Below are positions 26,460 through 34,670 of a DNA stretch of 64,000 bases, one piece after another. Source of the DNA: Thermoanaerobaculia bacterium (GTDB lineage Bacteria > Acidobacteriota > Thermoanaerobaculia > Multivoradales > Multivoraceae); the NCBI GenBank assembly GCA_022826745.1, contig JAJDUI010000006.1, forward strand, positions 197,015 through 261,014. The letters run 5' to 3'. Position numbers and translations under genes: made by a program. Numbering within the stretch: position 1 is the first letter of the stretch; every line of letters starts with the position of its first letter. The notes below the pieces were generated by a model. That model was not told where the DNA came from, made no database searches, and was given only the letters and a program-made list of their open reading frames with translations.

Positions 26460-27212
26460 ATGACAGACGTGCGATCGGTTCGTTCAATACTGATGGCTAC
26501 GGCGCAGGTGGCGGCGGCCATGTTGGTGGCTGTCCTGGTGTCGCTGGCGATGGGAGAGCCCGCGGAGGCTCAGCGAGGAGGCGCGCCGTCGGTGGATCTC
26601 GGCGGGGAGTGGATTCTCAACGAGGAGTTGAGCGACGACCCGCGGCAGGCGATGCGGCGGATGAGGATTGCCCGCGGAGGCGCTGGTGACGGCGGCTTCA
26701 GTGGTCGTGGCGGCAACGTCGGCCGTGGCGGCGGCGGCCGTGGCGGCGGCGGTGGCGCTGTTGGAGGCGGGGCCGGTGGCGGCGGCCGTGGCGGTGCTGG
26801 TGGAGGCGCCGGAGCCGGTGGGGCAGGCGGCCAGGGTGGCCCTGGTCTCGGTGGGCCCGGTGGCGGCCAGGGCGGTTCGCCCGGGATCGGTCGTGGCGCC
26901 AGCGTCGGTGCGGACGCGCTCAGCATCCGGATGCTGGATGGCGGCGTTCAGATCGCGGACTCCCGGGGAGTGGCCCTCGTTCTGAAGACGGATCGCGAGT
27001 GGTACGAGGTGGGTGAGCGGCGGGAGATCCAGGCCTTCTGGAAGAAGGCGAAGCTGGTGACCCGGAACCGGGGACGCGGTGAGGCGCTCTTCATCCAGGA
27101 GTACAGCATCAACAAGAAGGGCCAGTTGGTCGTCCTGAACCAGATCCAGTTCGGCGGCGACGGGGGCACCGCCTCGTACAAGCGGTTCTACGACCGCAAG
27201 GAGAGCGGCTAG
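26460..27212 (+). CDS. Secreted glycine-rich low-complexity protein
   Basis: A signal peptide (residues ~1-38, ending PAEAQ) precedes a segment that names a conserved VDLGGEWILNEELSDDPRQ start. A glycine-rich tract with interspersed Arg and Ala covers residues ~73-145. A C-terminal ~100-residue folded region follows (LSIRMLDGGVQIADSRG, LVLKTDREWYEVGERREIQ, FIQEYSINKKGQLVVLNQIQ). I do not recognise a named family. The C-terminal half resembles small beta-barrel/lipocalin-like domains of secreted acidobacterial proteins, a weak impression only. A good ribosome-binding site (AGGGAG) precedes ATG 26460. Confidence 0.72.
   Translation: MTDVRSVRSILMATAQVAAAMLVAVLVSLAMGEPAEAQRGGAPSVDLGGEWILNEELSDDPRQAMRRMRIARGGAGDGGFSGRGGNVGRGGGGRGGGGGAVGGGAGGGGRGGAGGGAGAGGAGGQGGPGLGGPGGGQGGSPGIGRGASVGADALSIRMLDGGVQIADSRGVALVLKTDREWYEVGERREIQAFWKKAKLVTRNRGRGEALFIQEYSINKKGQLVVLNQIQFGGDGGTASYKRFYDRKESG
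26690..26895. repeat. GGC/GGT-rich low-complexity tract coding for a Gly-rich segment
   Basis: About 200 bases inside the secreted-protein gene are dominated by GGC, GGT and CGT codons. The tract encodes mostly Gly with Arg, Ala and Gln. It is imperfect rather than a clean tandem repeat. The mirror-image proline-rich frame on the other strand is an artefact of this tract. Confidence 0.8.
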
Positions 27213-27215
27213 GAC

Positions 27216-28445
27216 TCAGTTCGATCCGGTCGGAATGTCGCTGAAGGCCCGGTCGCGGTCAACCCGGATCTCGCCGGGCAGGGTGAGGACGCGCTCGGCG
27301 ATGATGTTGCGCAGGATCTCGTCCGTGCCGGCGGCGATCCGCATGCCGGGAGACGCCAGGTAGGCGTAGTGGAACATGCCGGCCGACGGAGCGTCGGCCC
27401 GTCCGCTGACGGCGCCGGCGGAATCCAGCAGGTCGGCCGCGAAGGACGCGATGTCCTGGCGGGCGCTGGCGGTGATCACCTTGCAGATCGAGTTCTCGGG
27501 TCCCGGCTGTTTGCCCTGCGAAATGGCGGTCAGGGTACGCATGAAGGTCAGCTCGACGCCGCGGCACTGGACGTACCAGTCGGCGATCCGTTCGCGCACG
27601 GAGCTCTGGGTCGCCGCCGGTGCGCCGTCGATATCGAGTTCCGAGGCGAGGCGGAGGGCGTCGCTCCAATCGGGTGTCATGTTGTAGCGGCCGTGTCGCT
27701 CGTTCATCAGCGTCGTGATCGCCACTTGCCAGCCGGCGCCGACCTCGCCGAGCCGGTTGTGATCGGGGACACGGACGTTCTGCAGGAAGACCTCGTTGAA
27801 CTCGGAGGTGCCCGGGATCTGCCGGATCGGTCGTGGGTCGATGCCCGGCGACTTCATGTCGACGACGAAGAAGGTCAGGCCCTTGTGCTTGGGCACGCTG
27901 GGGTCGTGCCGCGTGACCAGGATCCCCCAGTCGGCGTAGTGGGCGCCCGAGTTCCAGACCTTCTGGCCGTTGACCACCCACTCGTCGCCGTCGCGCTCGG
28001 CCCGGGTGCGCAGGCCGGCCAGGTCGGAACCGGCTCCCGGTTCGGAGAAGAGCTGGCACCAGACCTCCTCGCCGCTGGCCAGCTTCGGCAGGTAGCGCCG
28101 CTTCTGTTCCTCCGTGCCGTGCGCCATGATCGCTGGCGCGCAGGTGCCGTGGCCGATGCCGAGGAAGCCGTCGGGGACGTCGAACTTCGCTTCCTCCTGC
28201 GCCCAGATCACGCCCTCCATGAAGGTCGCGCCGCGGCCGCCGTGTTCCTTCGGCCAGGTGATGCAGGCCCAGCCGTCGTCGTACTTCTTCTGCTGCCACT
28301 CCTTGGACGCGGCCAGGCCTTCGTGCTCGGGCAGGCCGTCGAACCGCGACGTGCCGCCGGGGGGCAGGGGTTCGGCGTTCGCTTCGAGCCAGGCGCGCGC
28401 TTCGGCGCGAAAGGCGGCTTCCTGCGGTGAGTCCTGAAAGTCCAT
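27216..28445 (-). CDS. Acyl-CoA dehydrogenase (FadE-like)
   Basis: This FAD enzyme catalyses alpha,beta-dehydrogenation of an acyl-CoA. FSEPGAGSDLAGLRT is the FAD/substrate loop, and the order N-helical (AHGTEEQKRRYLPKL), middle beta, C-helical is normal. At the end the segment reads AAGTDEILRNIIAERVL. The Glu usually found before GT in medium-chain enzymes is Ala here, so catalysis must use a base elsewhere, as in several FadE subgroups. The length of 409 residues is slightly long. It converges on the glycine-rich gene. The substrate is unknown, possibly branched or steroid-like acyl-CoA. Confidence 0.9.
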   Translation of the reverse strand: MDFQDSPQEAAFRAEARAWLEANAEPLPPGGTSRFDGLPEHEGLAASKEWQQKKYDDGWACITWPKEHGGRGATFMEGVIWAQEEAKFDVPDGFLGIGHGTCAPAIMAHGTEEQKRRYLPKLASGEEVWCQLFSEPGAGSDLAGLRTRAERDGDEWVVNGQKVWNSGAHYADWGILVTRHDPSVPKHKGLTFFVVDMKSPGIDPRPIRQIPGTSEFNEVFLQNVRVPDHNRLGEVGAGWQVAITTLMNERHGRYNMTPDWSDALRLASELDIDGAPAATQSSVRERIADWYVQCRGVELTFMRTLTAISQGKQPGPENSICKVITASARQDIASFAADLLDSAGAVSGRADAPSAGMFHYAYLASPGMRIAAGTDEILRNIIAERVLTLPGEIRVDRDRAFSDIPTGSN

Positions 28446-28522
28446 GGAGCGTCTCCTGGGCTGAGGTCCGTTCGGTTCGGGAAAGGAGATTGTAGTCGCG
28501 TTTGCGGCGGGCGACGAATCGG

Positions 28523-29731
28523 TCAGAGCCGGCCCGAGATGACGCCGCCCTCGGCCAGGTTCTCGATCTCGGAGGCGTCGAGTCCGAGCTCTCGCAGGAG
28601 GTCGCCGGTGTGCTCGCCGAGTTCAGGCGCCGGTTGGGGCTTTACCTTGTCCTCGCCCTCGATGAGGACCGGGCTGTCGACCGTGCGCAGACGCCCGTAC
28701 TCGGGATGGTCGAGGTCGCGGAACATGCCGATCGCCTCCAGTTGCTCGTCGGCGACGATGTCGTCCAGGTTCGAGACGAGGCTGTAGGCGATCTCGTAGC
28801 GGGTGAAGCGTTCGCTCCACTCCGCGAAATCCCGCTGTGCGAAGTCGGCATCGAGCAGGGCGATGAACTCGGGCATGTTCTCGATCCGCTCCGGGGTGGT
28901 GCAGAAGCGTTCGTCCGAGATGAGGTCGCTGCGGTCGAGGGCCAGGCAGAAGCGCTCCCATTCCCGGTCCTGCTCGATGATGCTCAGCTTGATCAGGCGG
29001 TCGTCCCGGGTGCGGTAGTAGAGCTGGCCGAAGTTCAGCGTCCGTTCACGCGGACGCTTCTCGTGGAACTCCGCTCCGACCAGCTTGGCCTGGATCGCGC
29101 AGGCATTCGCCCAGGCGCCGGCCGCGAGCAGCGAGGTGGTGACGTAGGAACCGATACCGGTGCGATCCCGCTTGAGCAGGCCGGCCAGCACGGCCGAGAA
29201 GAGCGTGACGCCGGTGGGATGGTCGCCGGTGCCGCAGCCGAGCGGCCCCAGATGGCCACCGACCGGCGTGAACGTCGCGACGAGTCCGGAGCGGGTCCAG
29301 TAACAGACCTGGTCGTAGCCGGGCTTCTCGGCTTCCGGCCCCGTGTGCCCGTAGCCGGTGCCGTGGGCGAAGATGAGCCGCGGGTTGACCTCGCGCAGCC
29401 GGTCCCAGGCCATGTCCAGGTCCTCGAGCACGGAGTTGTGGCAGTTGGTCAGGAACACGTCCGCCGTCTCGATGAGCCGGTGGGCCAGCCCCTGGCCGCT
29501 CTTCTGCTTGAGGTCGATGACGACGCTCTTCTTGTTCCGGCCGTCGAGCAGGAAGCAGTACGGGATTTCCGAGTCCGGCATCCCGGGCAGATCCTGGAAG
29601 TACCTGTAGATGTCGCCCCGGCCCGGCGCCTCGATCTTGATCACTTCGGCCCCGAAGTCGGAGAGCATGGCGCAGGCCGAGGGCGCCATGACGATGGTTG
29701 CGAGTTCGACTACGCGAATCCCGTCCAGCAA
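28523..29731 (-). CDS. CaiB/BaiF family CoA-transferase (class III)
   Basis: Class III CoA-transferases move CoA between organic acids. The core starts at LLDGIRVVELATIVMAPSACAMLS and continues with DFGAEVIKIEAPGRGD, the expected first domain. FLTNCHNSVLEDL contains no clear catalytic Asp at the usual alignment, but YGHTGPEAEKPGYD is typical. The start is uncertain: TTG 29731 gives 402 residues and the classic N-terminus; an earlier non-standard start up to about 29830 is possible. No ATG or GTG is available in that stretch. The very long open frame further upstream is antisense to the neighbouring dehydrogenase gene and was discarded. Confidence 0.85.
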   Translation of the reverse strand: MLDGIRVVELATIVMAPSACAMLSDFGAEVIKIEAPGRGDIYRYFQDLPGMPDSEIPYCFLLDGRNKKSVVIDLKQKSGQGLAHRLIETADVFLTNCHNSVLEDLDMAWDRLREVNPRLIFAHGTGYGHTGPEAEKPGYDQVCYWTRSGLVATFTPVGGHLGPLGCGTGDHPTGVTLFSAVLAGLLKRDRTGIGSYVTTSLLAAGAWANACAIQAKLVGAEFHEKRPRERTLNFGQLYYRTRDDRLIKLSIIEQDREWERFCLALDRSDLISDERFCTTPERIENMPEFIALLDADFAQRDFAEWSERFTRYEIAYSLVSNLDDIVADEQLEAIGMFRDLDHPEYGRLRTVDSPVLIEGEDKVKPQPAPELGEHTGDLLRELGLDASEIENLAEGGVISGRL

Positions 29732-29886
29732 CGCTGCACCGGTCTCGGAGCCGGAAGGCGCGGTGCCGGCAGCACCGATGTCGGGAGGAGGAAACTGGTC
29801 AGACAGAGCGGCGGCGATTGTGACATAGCACCTGGAGACCCTGAAGTGCGGGATACGATCCCGCGGATGTTCGCGTCGGAGCCAGC

Positions 29887-30231
29887 ATGACCGGTGTTCG
29901 GCTGGCCAAGCCCTGGCTGGACCTGGACGAGGCCGCGATCGCCGCTCTGCCCGGCCAATTGGGCGTCTACGAGATCGGGGACGCGAAGGGGGGCACTCTG
30001 GAGTTGGGGTTCGCCGGAGGCCGCTCCCGTTTCGGCCTGCGCAGCGCGATCGCCGACGCGGCGGCGAAACACCAGACGGCGGCCCGGTTTCGCTACGAGG
30101 TGACGATGCAGTACTGGAGCCGCTTCGAGGAGCTGCTGGCGGTGTACCTCGCCGACCATGGCGAGCTGCCGTCCGGGAACGCGGACCGCGGTGATCGGCG
30201 AGTGGGCCGCATCGCCGCCGCCGGGGGTTGA
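29887..30231 (+). CDS. Small conserved hypothetical protein, possibly GIY-YIG-like
   Basis: This protein has 114 residues. LGVYEIGDAKGGTLELGFAGGRSRFGLRSAI resembles, in two parts (LGVYEIGDAKGG and LGFAGGRSRFGLRSAI), the opening beta hairpin of GIY-YIG-type domains. It ends with FRYEVTMQYWSRFEELLAVY and LADHGELP. The Tyr of the second GIY-YIG motif is not evident, so nuclease activity is unlikely. Its stop lies 4 bases before the acyl-CoA dehydrogenase start, so it is probably co-transcribed and may serve that enzyme. Function unknown. Confidence 0.65.
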   Translation: MTGVRLAKPWLDLDEAAIAALPGQLGVYEIGDAKGGTLELGFAGGRSRFGLRSAIADAAAKHQTAARFRYEVTMQYWSRFEELLAVYLADHGELPSGNADRGDRRVGRIAAAGG

Positions 30232-30235
30232 ATCC

Positions 30236-31402
30236 ATGGATCTCGAACTCAGTTCCGAACAGAAGCTGATCCTGGAGACCGTGCGCCGCTTCGTCCGCGA
30301 GGAGATCGTGCCGCTCGAGGCGGATCTCGACCCCGACGCGAGTGAGCTGCCGCCCCACCACCGCGAGCGGCTGGTGGCGATGACGAAGGAACTCGGCTTC
30401 TACGGTCTCGACATCCCGGAGGAGTACGGCGGACCGGGCATCGACCTTGTGACCAGGACGCTGATGGCGTTCGAGATGGCCCAGCACCGGGCCGGTCTCT
30501 ACGCGCCCTGCTACGGCGTCTTCGGCGGCGCGGGTCTGGCCCAGTTGTACGAGGCGGACGACGGCCAGAAGGAGCGCTATCTCTATCCCGTTCTGCGGGG
30601 CGAGAAGCGGGGTTTCTTCGCCCTGACCGAACCCTCGGGAGGCAGCGATCCGGCGCGAGCCATCCGCACGACCGCGGTGCGCGACGGCGACGACTGGATT
30701 CTCGACGGCGAGAAGACGTTCATCAGCGGCGCCGACAAGGCGGACTTCGGCATCGTCTTCGCGCGGACCGACCCGGAACTCGGCCGCAAGGGCATCACCT
30801 GCTTCCTCGTAGACACGGACATGCCGGGTTTTCGGGTCCGACGCATCGTTCACACCCTGCGCTCCACCCACTACGCGGCCGAACTCGAATTCAACCGGGT
30901 GCGGGTGCCCGGCCGCAACGTGCTGGGCGAAGTGAACCAGGGCTTCGCGATCGCCAACGATCGCTTGAGTCGCAACCGGATCCCGTACGCGGCCGGCTGC
31001 GTCGGTGTCGCGCTCAAGGCCCAGGAGATGGCGATCGCCTACGCGAAGACGCGCAAGACCTTCGGCGACTACCTGTCGACGCGCCAGGCGGTGCAGTGGA
31101 TGATCGTCGACAACGAGATCGACCTGCGGACGGCCCGGGCGCTGACCCTGGAGGCCGCGGCCCGCGCCGATGCGGGCAAGCCGTTCCGGACGGAGGCGGC
31201 GATCTGCAAGCTGGTGGCCAGCGAGGGCGCCAGCCGCGTCGTCGACCGGGCGATGCAGATCCACGGCGGCTACGGCATGACGAAGGACCTGCCGCTCGAG
31301 CGCTGGTACCGCGAGCTGCGCATCCGCCGGGTGGGCGAGGGGCCGAACGAGATCCAGCGCCTGATCGTCGCCCGTGACGTGATCGGCGGGTCGTTCCACT
31401 GA
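30236..31402 (+). CDS. Acyl-CoA dehydrogenase
   Basis: This is a flavin acyl-CoA dehydrogenase of 388 residues. The N-terminal helix bundle is LSSEQKLILETVRRFVREEI, with LDIPEEYGGPGID. The FAD loop is FALTEPSGGSDPARAIRTT. The C-terminal region has QIHGGYGMTKDLPLERWYRE and VGEGPNEIQRL, where the Glu of EGPNE occupies the canonical catalytic position. ATG 30236 was chosen because it matches the family start and follows the previous stop by 4 bases. A CoA-transferase gene and an enolase-superfamily gene follow in the same direction, suggesting one catabolic operon for an organic acid activated to its CoA ester. Confidence 0.92.
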   Translation: MDLELSSEQKLILETVRRFVREEIVPLEADLDPDASELPPHHRERLVAMTKELGFYGLDIPEEYGGPGIDLVTRTLMAFEMAQHRAGLYAPCYGVFGGAGLAQLYEADDGQKERYLYPVLRGEKRGFFALTEPSGGSDPARAIRTTAVRDGDDWILDGEKTFISGADKADFGIVFARTDPELGRKGITCFLVDTDMPGFRVRRIVHTLRSTHYAAELEFNRVRVPGRNVLGEVNQGFAIANDRLSRNRIPYAAGCVGVALKAQEMAIAYAKTRKTFGDYLSTRQAVQWMIVDNEIDLRTARALTLEAAARADAGKPFRTEAAICKLVASEGASRVVDRAMQIHGGYGMTKDLPLERWYRELRIRRVGEGPNEIQRLIVARDVIGGSFH

Positions 31403-31409
31403 GGCGGGC

Positions 31410-32600
31410 GTGACCGAAGGCGAACTCCCTCCGACCAGGCCGCTCGTCGGGGTCCGCGTCCTCGACCTCGGGCAGGTCTACCAGGGTCCTTACGCCGGCT
31501 ACCTGCTGGCCCAGGCTGGGGCGGACGTGGTCAAGGTCGAGCCGCCGGGCGGGGAGCCGCTGCGGCGCCGTGAGACTGATGGCGGGCCGCCGTCCTTTCC
31601 GCTCGCCTTCCTGAACACGAACAAGCGTTCCCTGGCCTGCGATCTGAAGGACGGGGAGGGGAGGGGACTTCTGCTCCGGTTGGCCGGGGTCGCGGACGTG
31701 CTGGTCGAGAACTTCGCGCCGGGTGTGATGGACCGCCTCGGCGTCGGCTGGAAGGTGCTGCGGGAGCTGAACCCGCGGCTGATCTACGCATCGGGCACCG
31801 CCTACGGCCTGAGCGGCCCGGACTCCGAGCGGCTCGGGATGGACCTCACGGTCCAGGCCTGGTCCGGCGTGATGAGCATTACCGGCGAGGCGGGCGGCGG
31901 ACCGCTCAAGGCCGGCCCGGCCCTCATCGACTTCCTGGGCGGGACGCACCTGTACGGGGGGATCGTCAGCGCGCTCTACGAACGGGAACGCACAGGGACC
32001 GGGCGCCTGGTCGAGGTGGCGATGCAGGAGGCGGCGTATCCGACCCTGCTCACCCAGCTCGCGCTGATGCACCACGAGGGGAAGCTGCCCGGACGAACCG
32101 GCAACCGGCACGGCCGCGTGTCGCCCTGCGGCGTGTATCCCTGCCGTGACGGCCATGTCGCGATCATCTGCATCACCGAGCGGCACTGGGAGAACCTGCT
32201 GCGGGCGATGGGACGGGAGGACCTGGTCGGTGATTCCCGGTTCCGGAACAACGAGACTCGTGTCTCTCGCCGGGACGAGACGGAAGCTCTGGTCGAGGAG
32301 TGGACCACCGGCCTTTCGCGTATGGAGATCAACGAGGCGGTGCGGTCCCGCCGGGTGCCGTGCGCGCCCGTCCGCGACCTGGCCGAGGTCAACGCGGACC
32401 CGCACCTCTGGGAACGCGGTTACTTCGAGACCGTCGATCACACGGCCCTCGGCGAGGTTGGTCTGCCGACAAGCGCCATCCGTTTCGACGCGCGACCGTC
32501 CGGTCCGCTCGAACCGATCCCTGCCCTTGGTGAGAACACGGATGAAGTAATCGGCGAGTGGCTGGGCGTCGTCCCGGCCGGGGAGGGGAGCGACGGATGA
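31410..32600 (+). CDS. CaiB/BaiF family CoA-transferase (class III)
   Basis: This is a second class III CoA-transferase. The order is typical: VGVRVLDLGQVYQGPYAGYL, AGADVVKVEPPGGEPLRR, NTNKRSLACDLKDGEG, VENFAPGVMDRLGVG and YASGTAYGLSGP. The region around VENF is followed by the usual catalytic Asp segment in many homologues, here not obvious. It starts at GTG 31410, seven bases after the dehydrogenase stop. Its stop overlaps the next ATG (ATGA), so translation of the enolase-superfamily enzyme is probably coupled. The donor and acceptor acids are unknown. Confidence 0.9.
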   Translation: MTEGELPPTRPLVGVRVLDLGQVYQGPYAGYLLAQAGADVVKVEPPGGEPLRRRETDGGPPSFPLAFLNTNKRSLACDLKDGEGRGLLLRLAGVADVLVENFAPGVMDRLGVGWKVLRELNPRLIYASGTAYGLSGPDSERLGMDLTVQAWSGVMSITGEAGGGPLKAGPALIDFLGGTHLYGGIVSALYERERTGTGRLVEVAMQEAAYPTLLTQLALMHHEGKLPGRTGNRHGRVSPCGVYPCRDGHVAIICITERHWENLLRAMGREDLVGDSRFRNNETRVSRRDETEALVEEWTTGLSRMEINEAVRSRRVPCAPVRDLAEVNADPHLWERGYFETVDHTALGEVGLPTSAIRFDARPSGPLEPIPALGENTDEVIGEWLGVVPAGEGSDG

Positions 32601-33763
32601 AGGTCAGGAGCATCGAGACGCGGCATTGCGACGCCGGTTGGCGGAACTACCACTTCGTCAAGCTGACCACCGACGACGGCATCGTCGGCTGGAGCGAGTA
32701 CGACGAGCACCAGGGCGCAGTCGGTGTGACCACCGTGATCGAGCAGCTCGCGGATCGCGTCGTCGGCTCCCGGGTCCGGGACGTGGAGCGGATCTACCAG
32801 CGGCTCCTGGTCCGGGCGCGGCAATCGATGTCCGGCGTCATGGCGATGGGCATCGGAGCGATCGAGAACGCGGTGCTCGACGCCTGGGCGAAGTCCCTCG
32901 GCGTCCCCTGCTGCGATCTGCTGGGCGGCCGGGTGCGGGATCGGGTGTCGGTGTACTGGTCGCACTGCGGAACCTGGCGGATCGGCTTGCCGCAGTACTA
33001 CGGCAACGCGATCACCGACATCGACGGCGTGATCGCCCTGGGCGCCGAGGTCCGCGAACGGGGATTCAAGGCGCTCAAGACGAACATCTTCGACTACTCG
33101 AGCGGCTCGCCGCGAGGTTGGGCGCCCGGCTTCGGGCGGCCCTTTGAACCGGGCCAGAACGTGGAACGCCGGACGATTCGGGAGCTTCGCCGTCACCTCG
33201 AAGCGCTGCGCGAGGGAGCCGGTCCCGACATGGGCATCCTGCTCGACCTGAACTTCAACGCGAAGATCTCGGGTTACCGGCAGATCGTGCGGGCGCTCGC
33301 CGATCTGGACCTCTACTGGATCGAGATCGACACGCCGTCGGCGGAGGGGCTGGCGACCGTCCGTCAGGAGAGCGTGCATCCGATCAGCTCCTGCGAGACG
33401 CTGATTACGCCCGCGGCCTTCCTGCCGTTCCTGCGGGCCGAGGCGGTCGACGTCGCGATCATCGACGCGGTGTGGAACGGCGTCTGGCAGTCGATGAAGA
33501 TCGCCGCCCTGGCCAACGCCCACGAAGTCAACGTGGCGCCGCACAACTACTACGGCCACCTGGCGACGATGATGAACGCCCACATGAGCGCGGCGGTGCC
33601 GAACCTGCGGATCATGGAGACGGACATCGACCGGCTGCCCTGGGATGGCGAGGTGTTCACCCACGAGCCCGAGTTCGAGGACGGCTGCCTGATCGTGCCG
33701 GACCGGCCGGGTTGGGGCACGGAGCCCGACGAGGCCGGCCTCGCGGCGCATCCCCCGAGATAG
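32597..33763 (+). CDS. Enolase-superfamily enzyme (mandelate racemase/muconate lactonising type)
   Basis: Enzymes of this superfamily abstract the proton alpha to a carboxylate using Mg2+, typically as dehydratases or racemases. The capping domain (VKLTTDDGIVGWSEY) is followed by a barrel with RGFKALKTNIFD (lysine region), LLDLNFNAK (metal Asp), YWIEIDTPS (metal Glu), SSCETL (metal Glu) and VNVAPHNYYGHL (catalytic His). Residues are consistent with the mandelate racemase/galactonate dehydratase side. ATG 32597 overlaps the CoA-transferase stop. The 388-residue length is normal. The substrate is probably a hydroxy or sugar acid handled with the upstream CoA-transferase; this is inference. Confidence 0.88.
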   Translation: MKVRSIETRHCDAGWRNYHFVKLTTDDGIVGWSEYDEHQGAVGVTTVIEQLADRVVGSRVRDVERIYQRLLVRARQSMSGVMAMGIGAIENAVLDAWAKSLGVPCCDLLGGRVRDRVSVYWSHCGTWRIGLPQYYGNAITDIDGVIALGAEVRERGFKALKTNIFDYSSGSPRGWAPGFGRPFEPGQNVERRTIRELRRHLEALREGAGPDMGILLDLNFNAKISGYRQIVRALADLDLYWIEIDTPSAEGLATVRQESVHPISSCETLITPAAFLPFLRAEAVDVAIIDAVWNGVWQSMKIAALANAHEVNVAPHNYYGHLATMMNAHMSAAVPNLRIMETDIDRLPWDGEVFTHEPEFEDGCLIVPDRPGWGTEPDEAGLAAHPPR

Positions 33764-33785
33764 GTGGATGACCGGGATTCGGTAG

Positions 33786-34670
33786 GTGGCATCAGCCAGT
33801 GAAGTGGCGCTCTATCGCGCCGGTGTCGCGAACTTACTGACCGAGTCTGTGGCGACGACGTGCGAACTCGAACGGTGGTTGAACGTGACCGGCGGATGGG
33901 ATGAGGCGACGGCCCAGATCGACCTCGACGCCGATCCGACCGCGTCCGTTCGGATCATGTGTGCACTGCTACTGCGCAAGGCTCGCCTACACACGGCCGC
34001 GGTCCTCCGAGCCAACGAGACCAACAACGTGCACTCACTGGCTGTACAGATGAGGCCGGTCCTCGAGTGTGCCGGCCAGGTCGTGTTCCTGTTCCACAAC
34101 CTGATAATCGCGCCGGATCTGATGATCGAGCGGGAGCGCGCGTTGAACGCCGTCGGCGACTACATGAACGCGGACTACTACCGGCAGATCATCGGGATAA
34201 CGCGGGGCGGGGTCGATCACAAGGAACTACTCGAGACGACCTTCGCGGCTGAGGCCGCGGCAGCGGCGAGCCTCGGGATGCCGAAACCGAAGAATCGCAA
34301 GGGGAGGAGCTTCAAACAGGCCGACAAGGTGGCTACCTTGGCGGGAGGGAACAGTTGGTACGACTACCTGAGCGAGTACTTCAGTCACGGCAGGGCCGAT
34401 TGGACAGGGCTTTCATGGCGCGGTGGTGTGATGTCGATAGACACGGTTCAGGACGAGCTCGCGTTCGCGGCTTTGACCGACTACCTCGTGGAACAGGTGG
34501 CGGTCATGAACGCGTACGCCGCGCTTTGTCCTGTCGGCAATGGCGCGGGTCGGTGGATCGACCCCACGCTGGCGCAACTGCGTCACGGACGGGAGTCGTC
34601 ACGGGTGCTCCGGGATGCCGTTCTTGTCGGCGCGACAGGAGGACCGGAGGCGGATGCTCGAACCGATTGA
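33786..34670 (+). CDS. Hypothetical protein (DUF5677-like helical protein)
   Basis: This is a 294-residue all-helical protein. VHSLAVQMRPVLECAGQVVF and YDYLSEYFSHGRADW resemble the paired RxxLE and YxxLS...Hg segments of DUF5677-type proteins, a HEPN-related group often found in defence islands, but the match is only by eye. Its codon use differs from neighbours: TTA and ATA codons appear and GC bias at third positions is visibly lower. The GTG start at 33786 is 22 bases after the enolase-superfamily stop. The next gene overlaps its end by 17 bases. It marks the left edge of the accessory island. Confidence 0.55.
   Translation: MASASEVALYRAGVANLLTESVATTCELERWLNVTGGWDEATAQIDLDADPTASVRIMCALLLRKARLHTAAVLRANETNNVHSLAVQMRPVLECAGQVVFLFHNLIIAPDLMIERERALNAVGDYMNADYYRQIIGITRGGVDHKELLETTFAAEAAAAASLGMPKPKNRKGRSFKQADKVATLAGGNSWYDYLSEYFSHGRADWTGLSWRGGVMSIDTVQDELAFAALTDYLVEQVAVMNAYAALCPVGNGAGRWIDPTLAQLRHGRESSRVLRDAVLVGATGGPEADARTD

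Noticed and set aside
26570..26926. Proline-rich open frame on the minus strand
   Set aside because: It is the complement of the glycine-rich tract of the secreted protein and has no start signal or domain.
28523..31399. A 958-codon open frame on the minus strand
   Set aside because: Only the part up to about 29731 is a CoA-transferase; the remainder is antisense to the well-supported acyl-CoA dehydrogenase at 30236-31402 and shows no domain.
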